NCBI GenBank assembly: GCA_946405115.1
Contig: CAMJGB010000033.1
Coordinates: forward strand, 1 to 12,310
Length of the DNA stretch: 12,310 nt
Reading direction: 5' to 3'
From: an uncultured Clostridia bacterium
Lineage (GTDB): Bacteria > Bacillota > Clostridia > Saccharofermentanales > Saccharofermentanaceae
The notes under the pieces are model-generated. The model had not been told where the DNA came from. It did no database searches and saw only the letters and a program-made list of their open reading frames with translations. Positions 1 to 6,512 of this stretch are shown one piece after another (the first letter of the stretch is position 1; every line of letters starts with the position of its first letter). The translations under genes were made by a program, and so were the position numbers.

Positions 1-1
1 T

Positions 2-85
2 ACAACGGTCTTAACGGTAAGTGTCGTTTATCTTGCGAAGATGTTTACACTTTGTTTTATTATTGGGCGGATTACTGTTCTATAA
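2..85 (+). CDS. Possible C-terminal end of an upstream integral membrane protein (partial)
   Basis: The second forward frame is open from the left edge to a TAA at 83-85. It reads as 27 hydrophobic residues ending in FIIGRITVL, which looks like a final membrane segment. The first frame is also open to the edge and runs into the acetyltransferase, but its translation there (Cys-, Tyr- and Trp-rich) is less protein-like. The GR motif after a hydrophobic run is weakly reminiscent of the ends of TrkH/KtrB-type potassium transporter subunits, but the fragment is too short to name a family. The bases to the left are needed to decide. Confidence 0.35.
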   Translation, partial: TTVLTVSVVYLAKMFTLCFIIGRITVL

Positions 86-86
86 T
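81..86 (+). promoter_or_regulatory. Probable -10 element (TATAAT) for the acetyltransferase-hydrolase operon
   Basis: There is a perfect TATAAT at 81-86. The best -35 at normal spacing is poor (TTATTA at 57-62). Transcription would start near 92-94, downstream of the TTG at 52. That makes the longer version of the acetyltransferase unlikely and favours a start at 118 or 136. Confidence 0.45.
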
Positions 87-117
87 TCTTATTGGCACAT
101 ATTTTAAAAAGATAGGA

Positions 118-669
118 ATGACGGAATCAGAGACCATGAATTTTGTTAAGTTAGCAAGAAACTCTTCTGACATAGCAGTACTTGAGAAGATTAACGAGGA
201 AGCTTTCCCCGAATCTGAGAGAAACCTTCTTACTGACCTGATCGATACCGGGGCTGTTGTCCTCGGCATTTATGATTACTCTGAAGCGATCGGATTCTTC
301 GTTATAAGAGAGTTCAAGGACATCATTTATCTTGCTTATCTTGCAGTAAGAAGCGACATCAGGAACAGGGGAATAGGCAAGGCTTGTCTGCAGGAACTCG
401 TTAACGAGTATTTTGATAAGCAGATAATCGCTGAATATGAAGCTCCCGATGCTTCCGTTAATCACGGCGTCATGTGCCTTAGAAGAAGAAATTTCTACAG
501 AAGAAACGGATTTAAGCAGACCGGCTGGTATACATTCTACGATGAGACCGAGTTTGAGATAGGATGTGCAGGCGCCGAGTTTGATATCGATATGTTCAAT
601 GAGTTCATAGATCATTTGAGTACACTCGTACACGATCATATTCCGCATCCGTACAGACGAGGTGTGTAA
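118..669 (+). CDS. GNAT-family N-acetyltransferase
   Basis: This is a predicted acetyl-CoA-dependent N-acyltransferase of the GNAT fold, cytoplasmic, 183 residues from this start, a normal single-domain length. The acetyl-CoA pyrophosphate-binding motif A is RNRGIG at residues 82-87, following the beta-4 strand IIYLAYLAV. The later GNAT motif appears as RRRNFYRRNGF at about 122-132. The substrate cannot be read from the sequence. The reading frame continues upstream to a TTG at 52 and beyond, but a TATAAT at 81-86 and the lack of GNAT-like sequence before residue 1 argue for ATG 118. ATG 136 is a fair alternative, because the AGG before 118 sits too close to the codon. The stop lies one base before the next ATG, so it forms an operon with the hydrolase. 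Confidence 0.85.
   Translation: MTESETMNFVKLARNSSDIAVLEKINEEAFPESERNLLTDLIDTGAVVLGIYDYSEAIGFFVIREFKDIIYLAYLAVRSDIRNRGIGKACLQELVNEYFDKQIIAEYEAPDASVNHGVMCLRRRNFYRRNGFKQTGWYTFYDETEFEIGCAGAEFDIDMFNEFIDHLSTLVHDHIPHPYRRGV
659..664 (+). promoter_or_regulatory. Ribosome binding site GAGGTG that fixes the hydrolase start at 671
   Basis: GAGGTG lies six bases before ATG 671, inside the end of the acetyltransferase gene. An in-frame GTG at 662 falls within this Shine-Dalgarno sequence, so it cannot be the start. The arrangement suggests translational coupling. Confidence 0.75.
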
Positions 670-670
670 T

Positions 671-1471
671 ATGAGTATTGAGATCAAGGCAGTAAAGACT
701 TCCCGTTTTACGATGGAATATCTGACATTCGGCGAGGGGGCAGAGACTCTCGTAATTATCCCCGGCTTAAGTGTTCAGAGTGTTATGGGATTAGGCGACC
801 TCGTTGCAGACGCATACAAGTCCATGACTGAGAGATTTACGATCTATATGTTCGACCGTATTAAGGAACTGCCTGAATGTTATAACGTCTTTGATATGGC
901 CGAAGATACTGCTGAAGCCATCAAGGAATTGGGACTTAGTGACATCGCATTGTTCGGTGCATCGCAGGGCGGCATGATATCCATGCTTATCGCAAGTGAG
1001 CATCCCGAGCTTGTTAAGAACCTTGTACTCGGTTCAACATCCGCTTGCGTTGAAGATGACAGATACGAGACGGTCGACAAGTGGGTTAATCTTGCTAAGA
1101 ACGGCGATGCCGAAGCCTTGTATCTTTCATTCGGCGAGGCTCTCTATACCGCTGATGTTTACGAGCAGTCCAAGGAACTTCTCATAGGAGCTGCCAAGAC
1201 TGTAACAAAGGATGAACTTGATAGATTCATCGTTCTTGCATCATGCATGAAGGGCTTTAACATCAAGGACAGATTAAGCAAGATCACATGTCCCGTGCTG
1301 CTTATCGGTTCTGAAGATGATAACGTCCTCGGAGGCGAAGCTACGAGGACGATCGAGAACGGATTAATTAACAGCTCCAATCTTGTGACTCATATGTATG
1401 ACGGCTACGGTCACGCAGCTTACGATATGGCACCTGATTATAAGGAGCGAATGCTTAATTTCCTTAAGTAA
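671..1471 (+). CDS. Alpha/beta-hydrolase fold enzyme
   Basis: A 266-residue cytoplasmic alpha/beta hydrolase, a typical single-domain length, with no signal peptide. The catalytic features are complete: an oxyanion-region PGL after strand beta-3 (LVIIPGL, residues 27-33), the nucleophile elbow GASQGG with Ser98, the acid in GSEDD (most likely Asp216), and the catalytic His248 in DGYGHAAYD. A short cap region lies around residues 125-200. The family covers esterases, lactonases, C-C hydrolases and haloperoxidase-like enzymes, and the substrate cannot be inferred here. It is co-transcribed with the upstream GNAT gene, one base apart. It converges on the minus-strand lipoprotein gene with a 7-base gap and no room for a private terminator. 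Confidence 0.88.
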   Translation: MSIEIKAVKTSRFTMEYLTFGEGAETLVIIPGLSVQSVMGLGDLVADAYKSMTERFTIYMFDRIKELPECYNVFDMAEDTAEAIKELGLSDIALFGASQGGMISMLIASEHPELVKNLVLGSTSACVEDDRYETVDKWVNLAKNGDAEALYLSFGEALYTADVYEQSKELLIGAAKTVTKDELDRFIVLASCMKGFNIKDRLSKITCPVLLIGSEDDNVLGGEATRTIENGLINSSNLVTHMYDGYGHAAYDMAPDYKERMLNFLK

Positions 1472-1478
1472 TATCAGA

Positions 1479-2255
1479 TCAAGTTTGAGTCTCAGTATTT
1501 GTGAATGTATTTACCAATGCTGAGTCTACGTTGCCGCTTGAGAAAGCGTCTGTAAGATCTGTCTGGAATGAATTGATATTATCCTGTGTGAATACTGTTC
1601 CTGTGTTGGAACCGAATACGCATGTCCATGACCATGTGCCTGCAGGTGTGAGCTGATATACAACGAGCACGTGATCCTGATCCTCGAAGTTCGATGAATA
1701 AAGATCTCTTGCATACTGTCTGAACTCGTCACCGCTAAGCTCATTGCGGATCGTAAAGATCGCGGGGCTTACACCCGTATTAGTCTCGAATGAATTCATT
1801 GCTGAATTAACGGATGACTCGTCGGAGATTACTCCTGCGTTGTCATAGATATGTGATCCTGCCGCGATGGCCGGTGTCTCTGCACTTGATGAAGAGCTGC
1901 TCTGAGCGGCTGCTGTTGTCTCGGCAGTTGTTTCTGCCGGTGCCGTAGTCTCAGAAGGTGCAGTGGTTTCAGCTGTTGTGGCTGCTGTTTCCTGTGACTG
2001 CTCAACATTAGCTGCTGCCATTGTGGAATTTGTCTGTGTTCTGTCGGCAAGAATCGGTGCCAAAGGCTCTGTCTCGTTTGCCTGTGCGGGAGCAGCACTG
2101 CTCTCGAACGTTATCGTTCCGGGTGTTGCTTCCTGCTGTGTCTCACCATAGTAGAGCACTACCGGTGCTTCTGATTCTTCCTTCTTGCATCCTGAGGCGA
2201 TTGTTACCAACAATGCTGCGGACAACAATAAAGCGATGATTCTCTTGTTCTTCAT
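1479..2255 (-). CDS. Lipoprotein with Thr/Ala-rich stalk and TPM-like domain
   Basis: A 258-residue predicted surface lipoprotein. The signal peptide MKNKRIIALLLSAALLV leads to a lipobox-like ASGC, with lipidation expected at Cys23. Residues 24-130 are a low-complexity linker with many Thr, Ala, Ser and Glu (repeats of the AETTA type and a Ser run at 119-124), typical of a cell-wall-spanning stalk. Residues 136-250 resemble the TPM domain (TLP18.3/Psb32/MOLO-1): IYDNAGVISDE, then a TG-containing strand (TNTGVSPAIFTIR), then the helix with EFRQYARDLY and the strand HVLVVYQL. TPM proteins have varied or unknown roles. ATG 2255 is chosen because AGGGGGAGGA ends five bases before it; an upstream in-frame TTG at 2273 lies before that site. 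It is divergent from the PEBP gene. Confidence 0.82.
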   Translation of the reverse strand: MKNKRIIALLLSAALLVTIASGCKKEESEAPVVLYYGETQQEATPGTITFESSAAPAQANETEPLAPILADRTQTNSTMAAANVEQSQETAATTAETTAPSETTAPAETTAETTAAAQSSSSSSAETPAIAAGSHIYDNAGVISDESSVNSAMNSFETNTGVSPAIFTIRNELSGDEFRQYARDLYSSNFEDQDHVLVVYQLTPAGTWSWTCVFGSNTGTVFTQDNINSFQTDLTDAFSSGNVDSALVNTFTNTETQT

Positions 2256-2442
2256 AGTTTTCCTCCCCCTCAATCTACAACCTACTTATATTCTAAAGGA
2301 CCAGGTTGTTTTTCACTTTACTGATTGATTAAGTGTTTTTGACAGAATGATTCTCGCACGCAGGATTTACGCCTACCAGCAACAATGTGAGCCCGAAGTG
2401 TCGCTAAAGTGCTGATTTTGGGGGATTTATGTTACAGAATGA

Positions 2443-2459
2443 TGTTAAGTTCTTTAACA
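2443..2459. promoter_or_regulatory. Operator-like inverted repeat TGTTAA-N5-TTAACA
   Basis: Two perfect 6-base arms, TGTTAA (2443-2448) and TTAACA (2454-2459), flank GTTCT. The centre lies about 35 bases before the -10 at 2484-2489, so a bound protein would contact or cover the -35 region. That position suits a repressor, or an activator replacing the missing -35. The factor is unknown. Confidence 0.4.
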
Positions 2460-2483
2460 ATACTACTTAGGGCGAGAATGGCT

Positions 2484-2489
2484 TATAAT
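2484..2489 (+). promoter_or_regulatory. Probable -10 element (TATAAT) for the PEBP-kinase operon
   Basis: A perfect TATAAT lies 48 bases before the PEBP start. No good -35 exists at 16-18 bases; TTAACA at 2454-2459 is too far away (24 bases). The promoter may therefore need an activator. Confidence 0.5.
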
Positions 2490-2537
2490 TATAAAGCGGT
2501 TTTTACAGTAACAATCCCCGATAAGGAGATCAAAATC

Positions 2538-3224
2538 ATGAAGAAGAAACTCATCGCTTATTTGTTGTGCGGAGCAGCGCTTGTAAATCTCGTGGGGTGT
2601 TCAAATACGGATACTACTGTAGAATCAACACCTTCACCTGAAACAACTTTGGCAGAAACCACTCAGGCAGCAGTTGAAACGGAAGAGACTGAAGCAACTG
2701 AGACAGAAGAGACTGAGGCAACAGAAACCACTGAGCCTATGGCGCTTACTCCTGATGAAGACGGTGATTTCTTCCACGGCTTCGAACAGTTCGAGGTTAC
2801 ATCCGAAGATATCAATGACGGCGTATGGGCAGATGTCATCGCTGCCACTTTGGAAGGTGAGAATGTATCTCCCGAACTTACCTGGGAGCCTGTAGAAGGA
2901 GCAGACCAGTACATCATCTATATGGTCGATACGACGGCTTATTACTTCATCCACTGGAAGTCCGAAGGCATCACTGAGACTCATATTGATCAGGGTTGGG
3001 GCGGCTCGTCATATGGCGGACCGTATCCTCCGGAAGGCAATCCTCATACTTATGATGTTTACGTAATTGCATTAAGAGCTCCTCTCGATAGAATGAGAGG
3101 CACTTTGGGTATTTCGAATCCCAATTTCCCTCAGTTCCTTGCAGCATGTGATGTTGATGCCGACGGCAACACAGGCAACATCATTGCCTACGGCCGCATC
3201 TCCGGAACTTATACCAACGAATAA
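2538..3224 (+). CDS. PEBP (YbhB/Raf-kinase-inhibitor-like) lipoprotein
   Basis: A 228-residue predicted lipoprotein of the phosphatidylethanolamine-binding protein family. The signal peptide ends in lipobox LVGC, with lipid on Cys21. Residues 28-67 are a Glu/Thr stalk containing two copies of ETEETEAT. The PEBP core follows: NVSPELTW at 109-116, MVDTTAYYFIHW at 129-140 and YGGPYPPEGNPHTY at 159-172, which matches the family's SP-x-L-x-W, D...HW and Y-x-GP-x-PP-x-G-x-x-H-x-Y signatures of the anion-binding pocket (Asp131, His139, His170). Bacterial members have poorly defined functions; some bind small hydrophobic or phosphorylated ligands. ATG 2538 follows AAGGAG (2523-2527 region) at normal spacing; the frame is open further upstream, without signal-peptide character. 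The hybrid kinase starts 20 bases downstream, so the two probably form one operon. Confidence 0.88.
   Translation: MKKKLIAYLLCGAALVNLVGCSNTDTTVESTPSPETTLAETTQAAVETEETEATETEETEATETTEPMALTPDEDGDFFHGFEQFEVTSEDINDGVWADVIAATLEGENVSPELTWEPVEGADQYIIYMVDTTAYYFIHWKSEGITETHIDQGWGGSSYGGPYPPEGNPHTYDVYVIALRAPLDRMRGTLGISNPNFPQFLAACDVDADGNTGNIIAYGRISGTYTNE
2676..2723 (+). repeat. Tandem 24-base repeat (two copies) in the PEBP stalk
   Basis: Two adjacent 24-base units, 2676-2699 and 2700-2723, each encode ETEETEAT and differ at a few bases. A partial third unit follows. Copy number of such a coding repeat could vary between strains and change the length of the stalk. Confidence 0.75.
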
Positions 3225-3232
3225 AGACCGAC

Positions 3233-3237
3233 AGGGA
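3233..3237 (+). promoter_or_regulatory. Ribosome binding site AGGGA supporting the GTG start at 3245
   Basis: AGGGA sits seven bases before GTG 3245, in the 20-base gap after the PEBP stop. It supports a GTG start giving MKNRIKLILM, a normal signal-anchor beginning. Confidence 0.6.
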
Positions 3238-3244
3238 ATAAAGC

Positions 3245-5839
3245 GTGAAGAACCGTATTAAGCTTATTCTGATGATAGTATGCGTCGTGCTGGTAAGTAC
3301 GATGCTTCTGTCTTTTGTAAGTTATAAGCGCGCCAAGAAAAGCATATCTTCACAGCTTGAATTAAACTACAGCATCGCAGCGGACAAGTACGCGCAGGAG
3401 CTTACTGCGTGGATGAACACCAATGCGACCATCATCGATACGCTCGCATCGCAGATCTCGGTAACGGGCATCTATGACGACGGCTACGACGCTTTCCACG
3501 ATTACCTTGAGAGAAGCTATAACGAGCTTAACGACAACGGTTACATCTACGACATCTACTTCACGCATCCTGACAACACGATGACCTGTGCTTCCGACTT
3601 CCTTGTCGACGGCACGGTCGATTACGTTCACGACAGAGCGTGGTACGGAGAGGCCGTAAGAACAGGTGAGCTTTTCTACTCGACTCCGTATATGGATTCG
3701 GATACGAGACTTCCTATCATTACGATCTCAAGGGCTGTCTATGATAACGGCGAAGTGCAGGGCGTTCTCTCGGCAGACATCTTCGTAGATACTTTGGTTG
3801 ATATCATCAACGAGGCTGACGTTGCTCCCAACAGCTACGCTTTCCTCGTTGATCAGAACCTCGGTATGATCGTGCACCCGAACGAGGCCTACGACTTCGA
3901 CGATGAGCCCTACGGCGTAATGACGATCGAGGGCGCTCCTTACGAGGAAGTTGTACGTAACATGCTCTCTGATTCTGACGATGCCGTATATATCGTCGAC
4001 TATGACGGCATAAGCCGCGGCGTGGTTGTATCAAGAATGAGCAACACCGGCTGGTACGTCGGCATAGCCATAAGCGAGGAAGAGATCGTGCGCCAGGAAA
4101 GCAGCCTTATCAGGGGCTTCCTCATAGCATCCGTAGTGGCGGTCCTCATAGGCTGCCTTATCTCGGTCTTCTCCGCGATCATCATCGACAAGCTCGTAAG
4201 ACAGCAGCAGGAACACGAGGCTCAGGTCCTCCTTCTCGAGAAGCAGGCGGCCGATGCGGCAAGCAAAGCGAAAAGCCGTTTCCTCGCAGACATGTCACAT
4301 GAGATAAGAACTCCGATTAACGCCATCCTCGGCATGAACGAGATGGTGCTTCGTGAGGCTGAAGACGATGAGATCAAGGGCTATGCGCGTAACATCAAGC
4401 AGAGCGGACACAATCTTCTCCAGCTTGTTAACAGCATTCTGGACTTCTCGAAGATCGAGGAGAACAAGGTTGAGATCGTGCCTGTGCGTTACAGCGTCGG
4501 CGAGCAGATTGCATACCTTGTTAACGGCATAAGCGAGAAAGCACGCGCCAAGAATCTCGAGCTTAACTTCGACATCGATCCCAATATCCCCGCCGAGCTT
4601 TATGGCGATGACACACGTATCAATGAGGTCATAATGAACCTCCTTACAAATGCCGTTAAGTATACCGAGAAAGGTTCCGTAAACTTCAGCATGAAGCTTC
4701 GTGCCCGCAAGGACGACGGCAAAATCTCCGTGCGCATTGATTACGAGGTGAAGGACACGGGTATCGGTATTAAGGAGAGCGATATGGATAAGCTTTTCGA
4801 GTCGTTCGAGAGGCTTGATGTAGAGCGTAACCGCAATATCGAAGGCACGGGCCTTGGCATGGCAATCACGACGAGACTTCTCGCGCTTATGGGAAGCGAG
4901 CTTAAGGTGCAGAGTACTTACGGTGAAGGCTCCACGTTCTCCTTCAGTCTGTGGCAGCGCATCGAGACCGAGTTCCCCTTGGGTAATTACAAGAAGGCGA
5001 TCCGTGCCGCAGAGTCGAAGAAATCAGAATACAAGGCTTTGTTCCGTGCCCCGAAGGCGAGGATACTTGCTGTAGACGATACCGAGATCAATCTCGTCGT
5101 AGTGGAGAAGCTCCTTAAGCAGACGCGCGTTCAGGTTGATAAAGCCATGAGCGGTCCCGAGGCGATCGAGCTTTGCCGTGAGAATAAGTATGACGTCATC
5201 CTCATGGATCAGCGCATGCCGGAGATGGACGGCACCGAGGCCATGAAGAAGATCAAGGCCCTTGAGGAGAAGACGAATGAGAGCACGCCTGTCATCTGCC
5301 TTACGGCGGACGTCATAAGCGGCGCGAGAGAAAGATACATCGGCGAGGGCTTCACGGATTATCTTACGAAGCCCATCGACGGTACCGAGCTTGAGAAGAT
5401 GATCTTCGAGTACTTATCCGAGAGCGTTCTTGAGAAAGAGGACGGTACGGAAGAGCCAGCGGAGAAACCCGATGATAGCGAATTCTTAAGTAAGCTCGAA
5501 GAAGCCGGAATCAATACCGAGAAGGGCCTTTACTACTGCATGAACGATGCGGACATGTACAAGGATATCCTGGGCACGTTCGCAGAGGAATATAAGGAGA
5601 AATCCGTCGAGCTTCAGAAGCACTTCGGCAACAAGGACTGGAAGAACTATTCGATCTTCGCGCACTCGCTTAAGAGCTCAGCCAAGACCATAGGTGCAAT
5701 GACGCTGTCGGAGCTTGCCAAGGACCTTGAGAAAGCTTCCAACAATGAAGACGCCGCAGCCATCGAGACAGGCCACGGCGAACTTATGAAACTTTATCAG
5801 GAAGTAAGTTCGAAGATTATTCTTATTCTGCAAGAGTGA
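3245..5839 (+). CDS. Hybrid sensor histidine kinase: dCache-HisKA-HATPase-REC-HPt
   Basis: An intact 864-residue membrane phosphorelay kinase. TM1 spans about 6-26 and TM2 about 291-316, flanking an extracellular double-Cache domain (about 30-285). A coiled coil (about 317-345) leads to HisKA, with phospho-acceptor His352 in DMSHEIRTP. The HATPase has the N box around Asn469 (NLLTNAVKYT), the G1 box DTGIG at 504-508 and the G2 box GTGLGM at 534-539. The receiver has acidic Asp611/Asp612, phospho-acceptor Asp655 (LMDQRMPEMDG), Thr687 and Lys709. The C-terminal HPt has His807 in FAHSLKSSAKTIGA. All key residues are present, so a full His-Asp-His relay is expected. There is no DNA-binding output domain, so a separate response regulator, not in this window, is required. 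The dCache residues Arg131, Trp133, Tyr134, Tyr149, Asp151 and Asp178 resemble an amino-acid-binding motif. The gene begins with GTG and ends inside the convergent neighbour (17-base overlap). Confidence 0.95.
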   Translation: MKNRIKLILMIVCVVLVSTMLLSFVSYKRAKKSISSQLELNYSIAADKYAQELTAWMNTNATIIDTLASQISVTGIYDDGYDAFHDYLERSYNELNDNGYIYDIYFTHPDNTMTCASDFLVDGTVDYVHDRAWYGEAVRTGELFYSTPYMDSDTRLPIITISRAVYDNGEVQGVLSADIFVDTLVDIINEADVAPNSYAFLVDQNLGMIVHPNEAYDFDDEPYGVMTIEGAPYEEVVRNMLSDSDDAVYIVDYDGISRGVVVSRMSNTGWYVGIAISEEEIVRQESSLIRGFLIASVVAVLIGCLISVFSAIIIDKLVRQQQEHEAQVLLLEKQAADAASKAKSRFLADMSHEIRTPINAILGMNEMVLREAEDDEIKGYARNIKQSGHNLLQLVNSILDFSKIEENKVEIVPVRYSVGEQIAYLVNGISEKARAKNLELNFDIDPNIPAELYGDDTRINEVIMNLLTNAVKYTEKGSVNFSMKLRARKDDGKISVRIDYEVKDTGIGIKESDMDKLFESFERLDVERNRNIEGTGLGMAITTRLLALMGSELKVQSTYGEGSTFSFSLWQRIETEFPLGNYKKAIRAAESKKSEYKALFRAPKARILAVDDTEINLVVVEKLLKQTRVQVDKAMSGPEAIELCRENKYDVILMDQRMPEMDGTEAMKKIKALEEKTNESTPVICLTADVISGARERYIGEGFTDYLTKPIDGTELEKMIFEYLSESVLEKEDGTEEPAEKPDDSEFLSKLEEAGINTEKGLYYCMNDADMYKDILGTFAEEYKEKSVELQKHFGNKDWKNYSIFAHSLKSSAKTIGAMTLSELAKDLEKASNNEDAAAIETGHGELMKLYQEVSSKIILILQE

Positions 5840-6296
5840 TGTTAAGGACTGTGTCCTTGCCGTTTAATTCAATTACGTTAAGTGAGCCGTTATCCTCAGG
5901 GATATTGCTGTTAATTGAGTTGTTCTTTCCCTTACATACTGTGCGGAAGCTGTAACCTTCGTGAACAATGAGCTCTGCCTCGCCGCCGATCATGTTGATG
6001 TCGATGGGGCCGCTTACGTTTCTGATGTCGATTGTGATCTTGCCCTTGCCGTCGATCTCGAACTCGTCGTAGCTTACATCGTGAATATTGAGCTTTGAAT
6101 CCGTGATGTTAAGCTCTACCTTCTCAGCCTTGTTGGGGAGACAGATCTTAACTGTGTCCTGATTCTTGATGTCGATGTCGAGTCTGTTGAGGTCGCTGTC
6201 GAGCTTTACGTTAGCGGGTACTGTGATCGTATTGTCTGTTGTACCGAAGAGGTTAACTTCTGTTGAATTCTTAATTCTGATATCGTAGTCATTCAT
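5823..6296 (-). CDS. Small soluble beta-strand-rich protein, unknown function
   Basis: A 157-residue protein with no signal peptide or membrane segment, so probably cytoplasmic. I do not recognise a named family. It is built of short alternating strands rich in Asp, Asn, Ile and Val (for example LDIDIKNQDTV, KITIDIRNVSGPIDINMIG, LNVIELNGKDTVLNITL), with Gly/Asn turns. This suggests a parallel beta-helix or DUF4097-like fold, similar in character to the C-terminal part of the HAAS protein encoded by the divergent operon. The start is well supported: AGGGAGGA ends eight bases before ATG 6296. It shares the intergenic region with padR, so it may be under the same control. Its 3' end overlaps the kinase gene by 17 bases. 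The functional link to the PadR/HAAS module is inference. Confidence 0.75.
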   Translation of the reverse strand: MNDYDIRIKNSTEVNLFGTTDNTITVPANVKLDSDLNRLDIDIKNQDTVKICLPNKAEKVELNITDSKLNIHDVSYDEFEIDGKGKITIDIRNVSGPIDINMIGGEAELIVHEGYSFRTVCKGKNNSINSNIPEDNGSLNVIELNGKDTVLNITLAE

Positions 6297-6327
6297 TTTT
6301 GTGATCCTCCCTTGTTGTTATGGCTTT

Positions 6328-6333
6328 ACTATA
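6328..6333 (-). promoter_or_regulatory. Possible -10 (TATAGT) for the leftward small gene
   Basis: On the minus strand TATAGT lies about 32 bases before the ATG at 6296. The hexamer 17 bases upstream is AAGACT, matching the -35 consensus at only three positions. This is a weak assignment. Confidence 0.3.
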
Positions 6334-6409
6334 AGCCGTAAGGCGGGCGAAGTCTTTAATTCACTCTTACTTAAGTCTTAAATGTTTATTAAATCGTTCC
6401 TTGCCATGG

Positions 6410-6439
6410 TTGACACCGCCCGAGAGGCGGTGTTATATT
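6410..6439 (+). promoter_or_regulatory. Strong promoter for the padR-HAAS operon (TTGACA-18-TATATT, extended -10)
   Basis: A perfect -35 TTGACA at 6410-6415 is separated by 18 bases from TATATT at 6434-6439. A TG at 6431-6432 gives an extended -10. This is the most consensus-like promoter in the window. Transcription should start near 6446, inside the repeat array described below. A near-consensus promoter filled with inverted repeats suggests expression controlled by repression. Confidence 0.75.
6413..6433. promoter_or_regulatory. Operator-like inverted repeat between -35 and -10
   Basis: Perfect 8-base arms ACACCGCC (6413-6420) and GGCGGTGT (6426-6433) flank CGAGA. The element fills the promoter spacer exactly and overlaps the last bases of the -35. 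Its sequence is unrelated to the ACGACA repeats downstream, which suggests a second regulator. Spacer-positioned dyads are typical of repressors and of MerR-type activators. Confidence 0.55.
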
Positions 6440-6492
6440 TACTACGACAAACGTAGTACGACAGACGTAACAACGACAGCCGTACTACGACA
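6440..6492 (+). promoter_or_regulatory. Tandem operator array (four ACGACA repeats), probable PadR sites
   Basis: ACGACA occurs at 6444, 6458, 6473 and 6487, that is at 14-, 15- and 14-base steps. The first copy lies in a perfect dyad, TACTACG (6440-6446) and CGTAGTA (6452-6458) around ACAAA. The following copies keep a decaying version (ACG-ACAgn-CGT). The array covers the predicted start site and the leader up to the ribosome binding site. PadR proteins commonly repress their own operon through dyad sites, so this is the likely target of the adjacent PadR; that assignment is inference. Confidence 0.6.
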
Positions 6493-6512
6493 ATCGGAGA
6501 AGGGAGAAGATT

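Larger units (their letters stand above)
2256..2537. promoter_or_regulatory. Divergent intergenic region between two lipoprotein genes
   Basis: This holds the promoters for the TPM lipoprotein (leftward) and the PEBP-kinase operon (rightward). Leftward, a -10-like TAGAAT lies on the minus strand at 2290-2295 without a good -35. An imperfectly supported hairpin is formed by ACAACCT (2277-2283) and AGGTTGT (2303-2309) in the leftward leader. A short palindrome AGAATGATTCT lies at 2344-2354. The rightward -10 and a 17-bp inverted repeat are listed separately. I see no gene here. Confidence 0.5.

Noticed and set aside
52..117. TTG at 52 as the start of the acetyltransferase
   Set aside because: The added residues are unlike a GNAT N-terminus, and a perfect TATAAT at 81-86 lies inside the extension. 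The frame is also open to the left edge, so the TTG has no special support.
151..687. Long minus-strand open frame (178 codons) across the acetyltransferase gene
   Set aside because: It is the antisense shadow of a gene with clear GNAT motifs. It has no recognisable domain and no good ribosome binding site.
1829..2098. Gln/His/Arg-rich minus-strand frame inside the TPM lipoprotein gene
   Set aside because: The composition is an artefact of reading the Thr/Ala/Glu-coding stalk in another frame on the same strand.
2429..2470. Possible 13-residue leader peptide (MLQNDVKFFNNTT)
   Set aside because: The GGGGGA before it is only three bases from the ATG, and it lies upstream of the predicted -10, so it would not be in the main transcript.
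5040..5720. Possible separate response regulator gene within the kinase
   Set aside because: The receiver and HPt regions are in one continuous frame with the kinase, with no stop, frameshift or internal ribosome binding site that I could see.
6413..6439. Rho-independent terminator reading of the GC-rich dyad and following T-rich bases
   Set aside because: There is no rightward gene upstream to terminate, and the stem lies exactly between a perfect -35 and an extended -10. An operator fits better.
6440..6492. CRISPR-like short repeats
   Set aside because: The units are only 6-14 bases with no spacers of CRISPR length and lie over a promoter start site next to a repressor gene.
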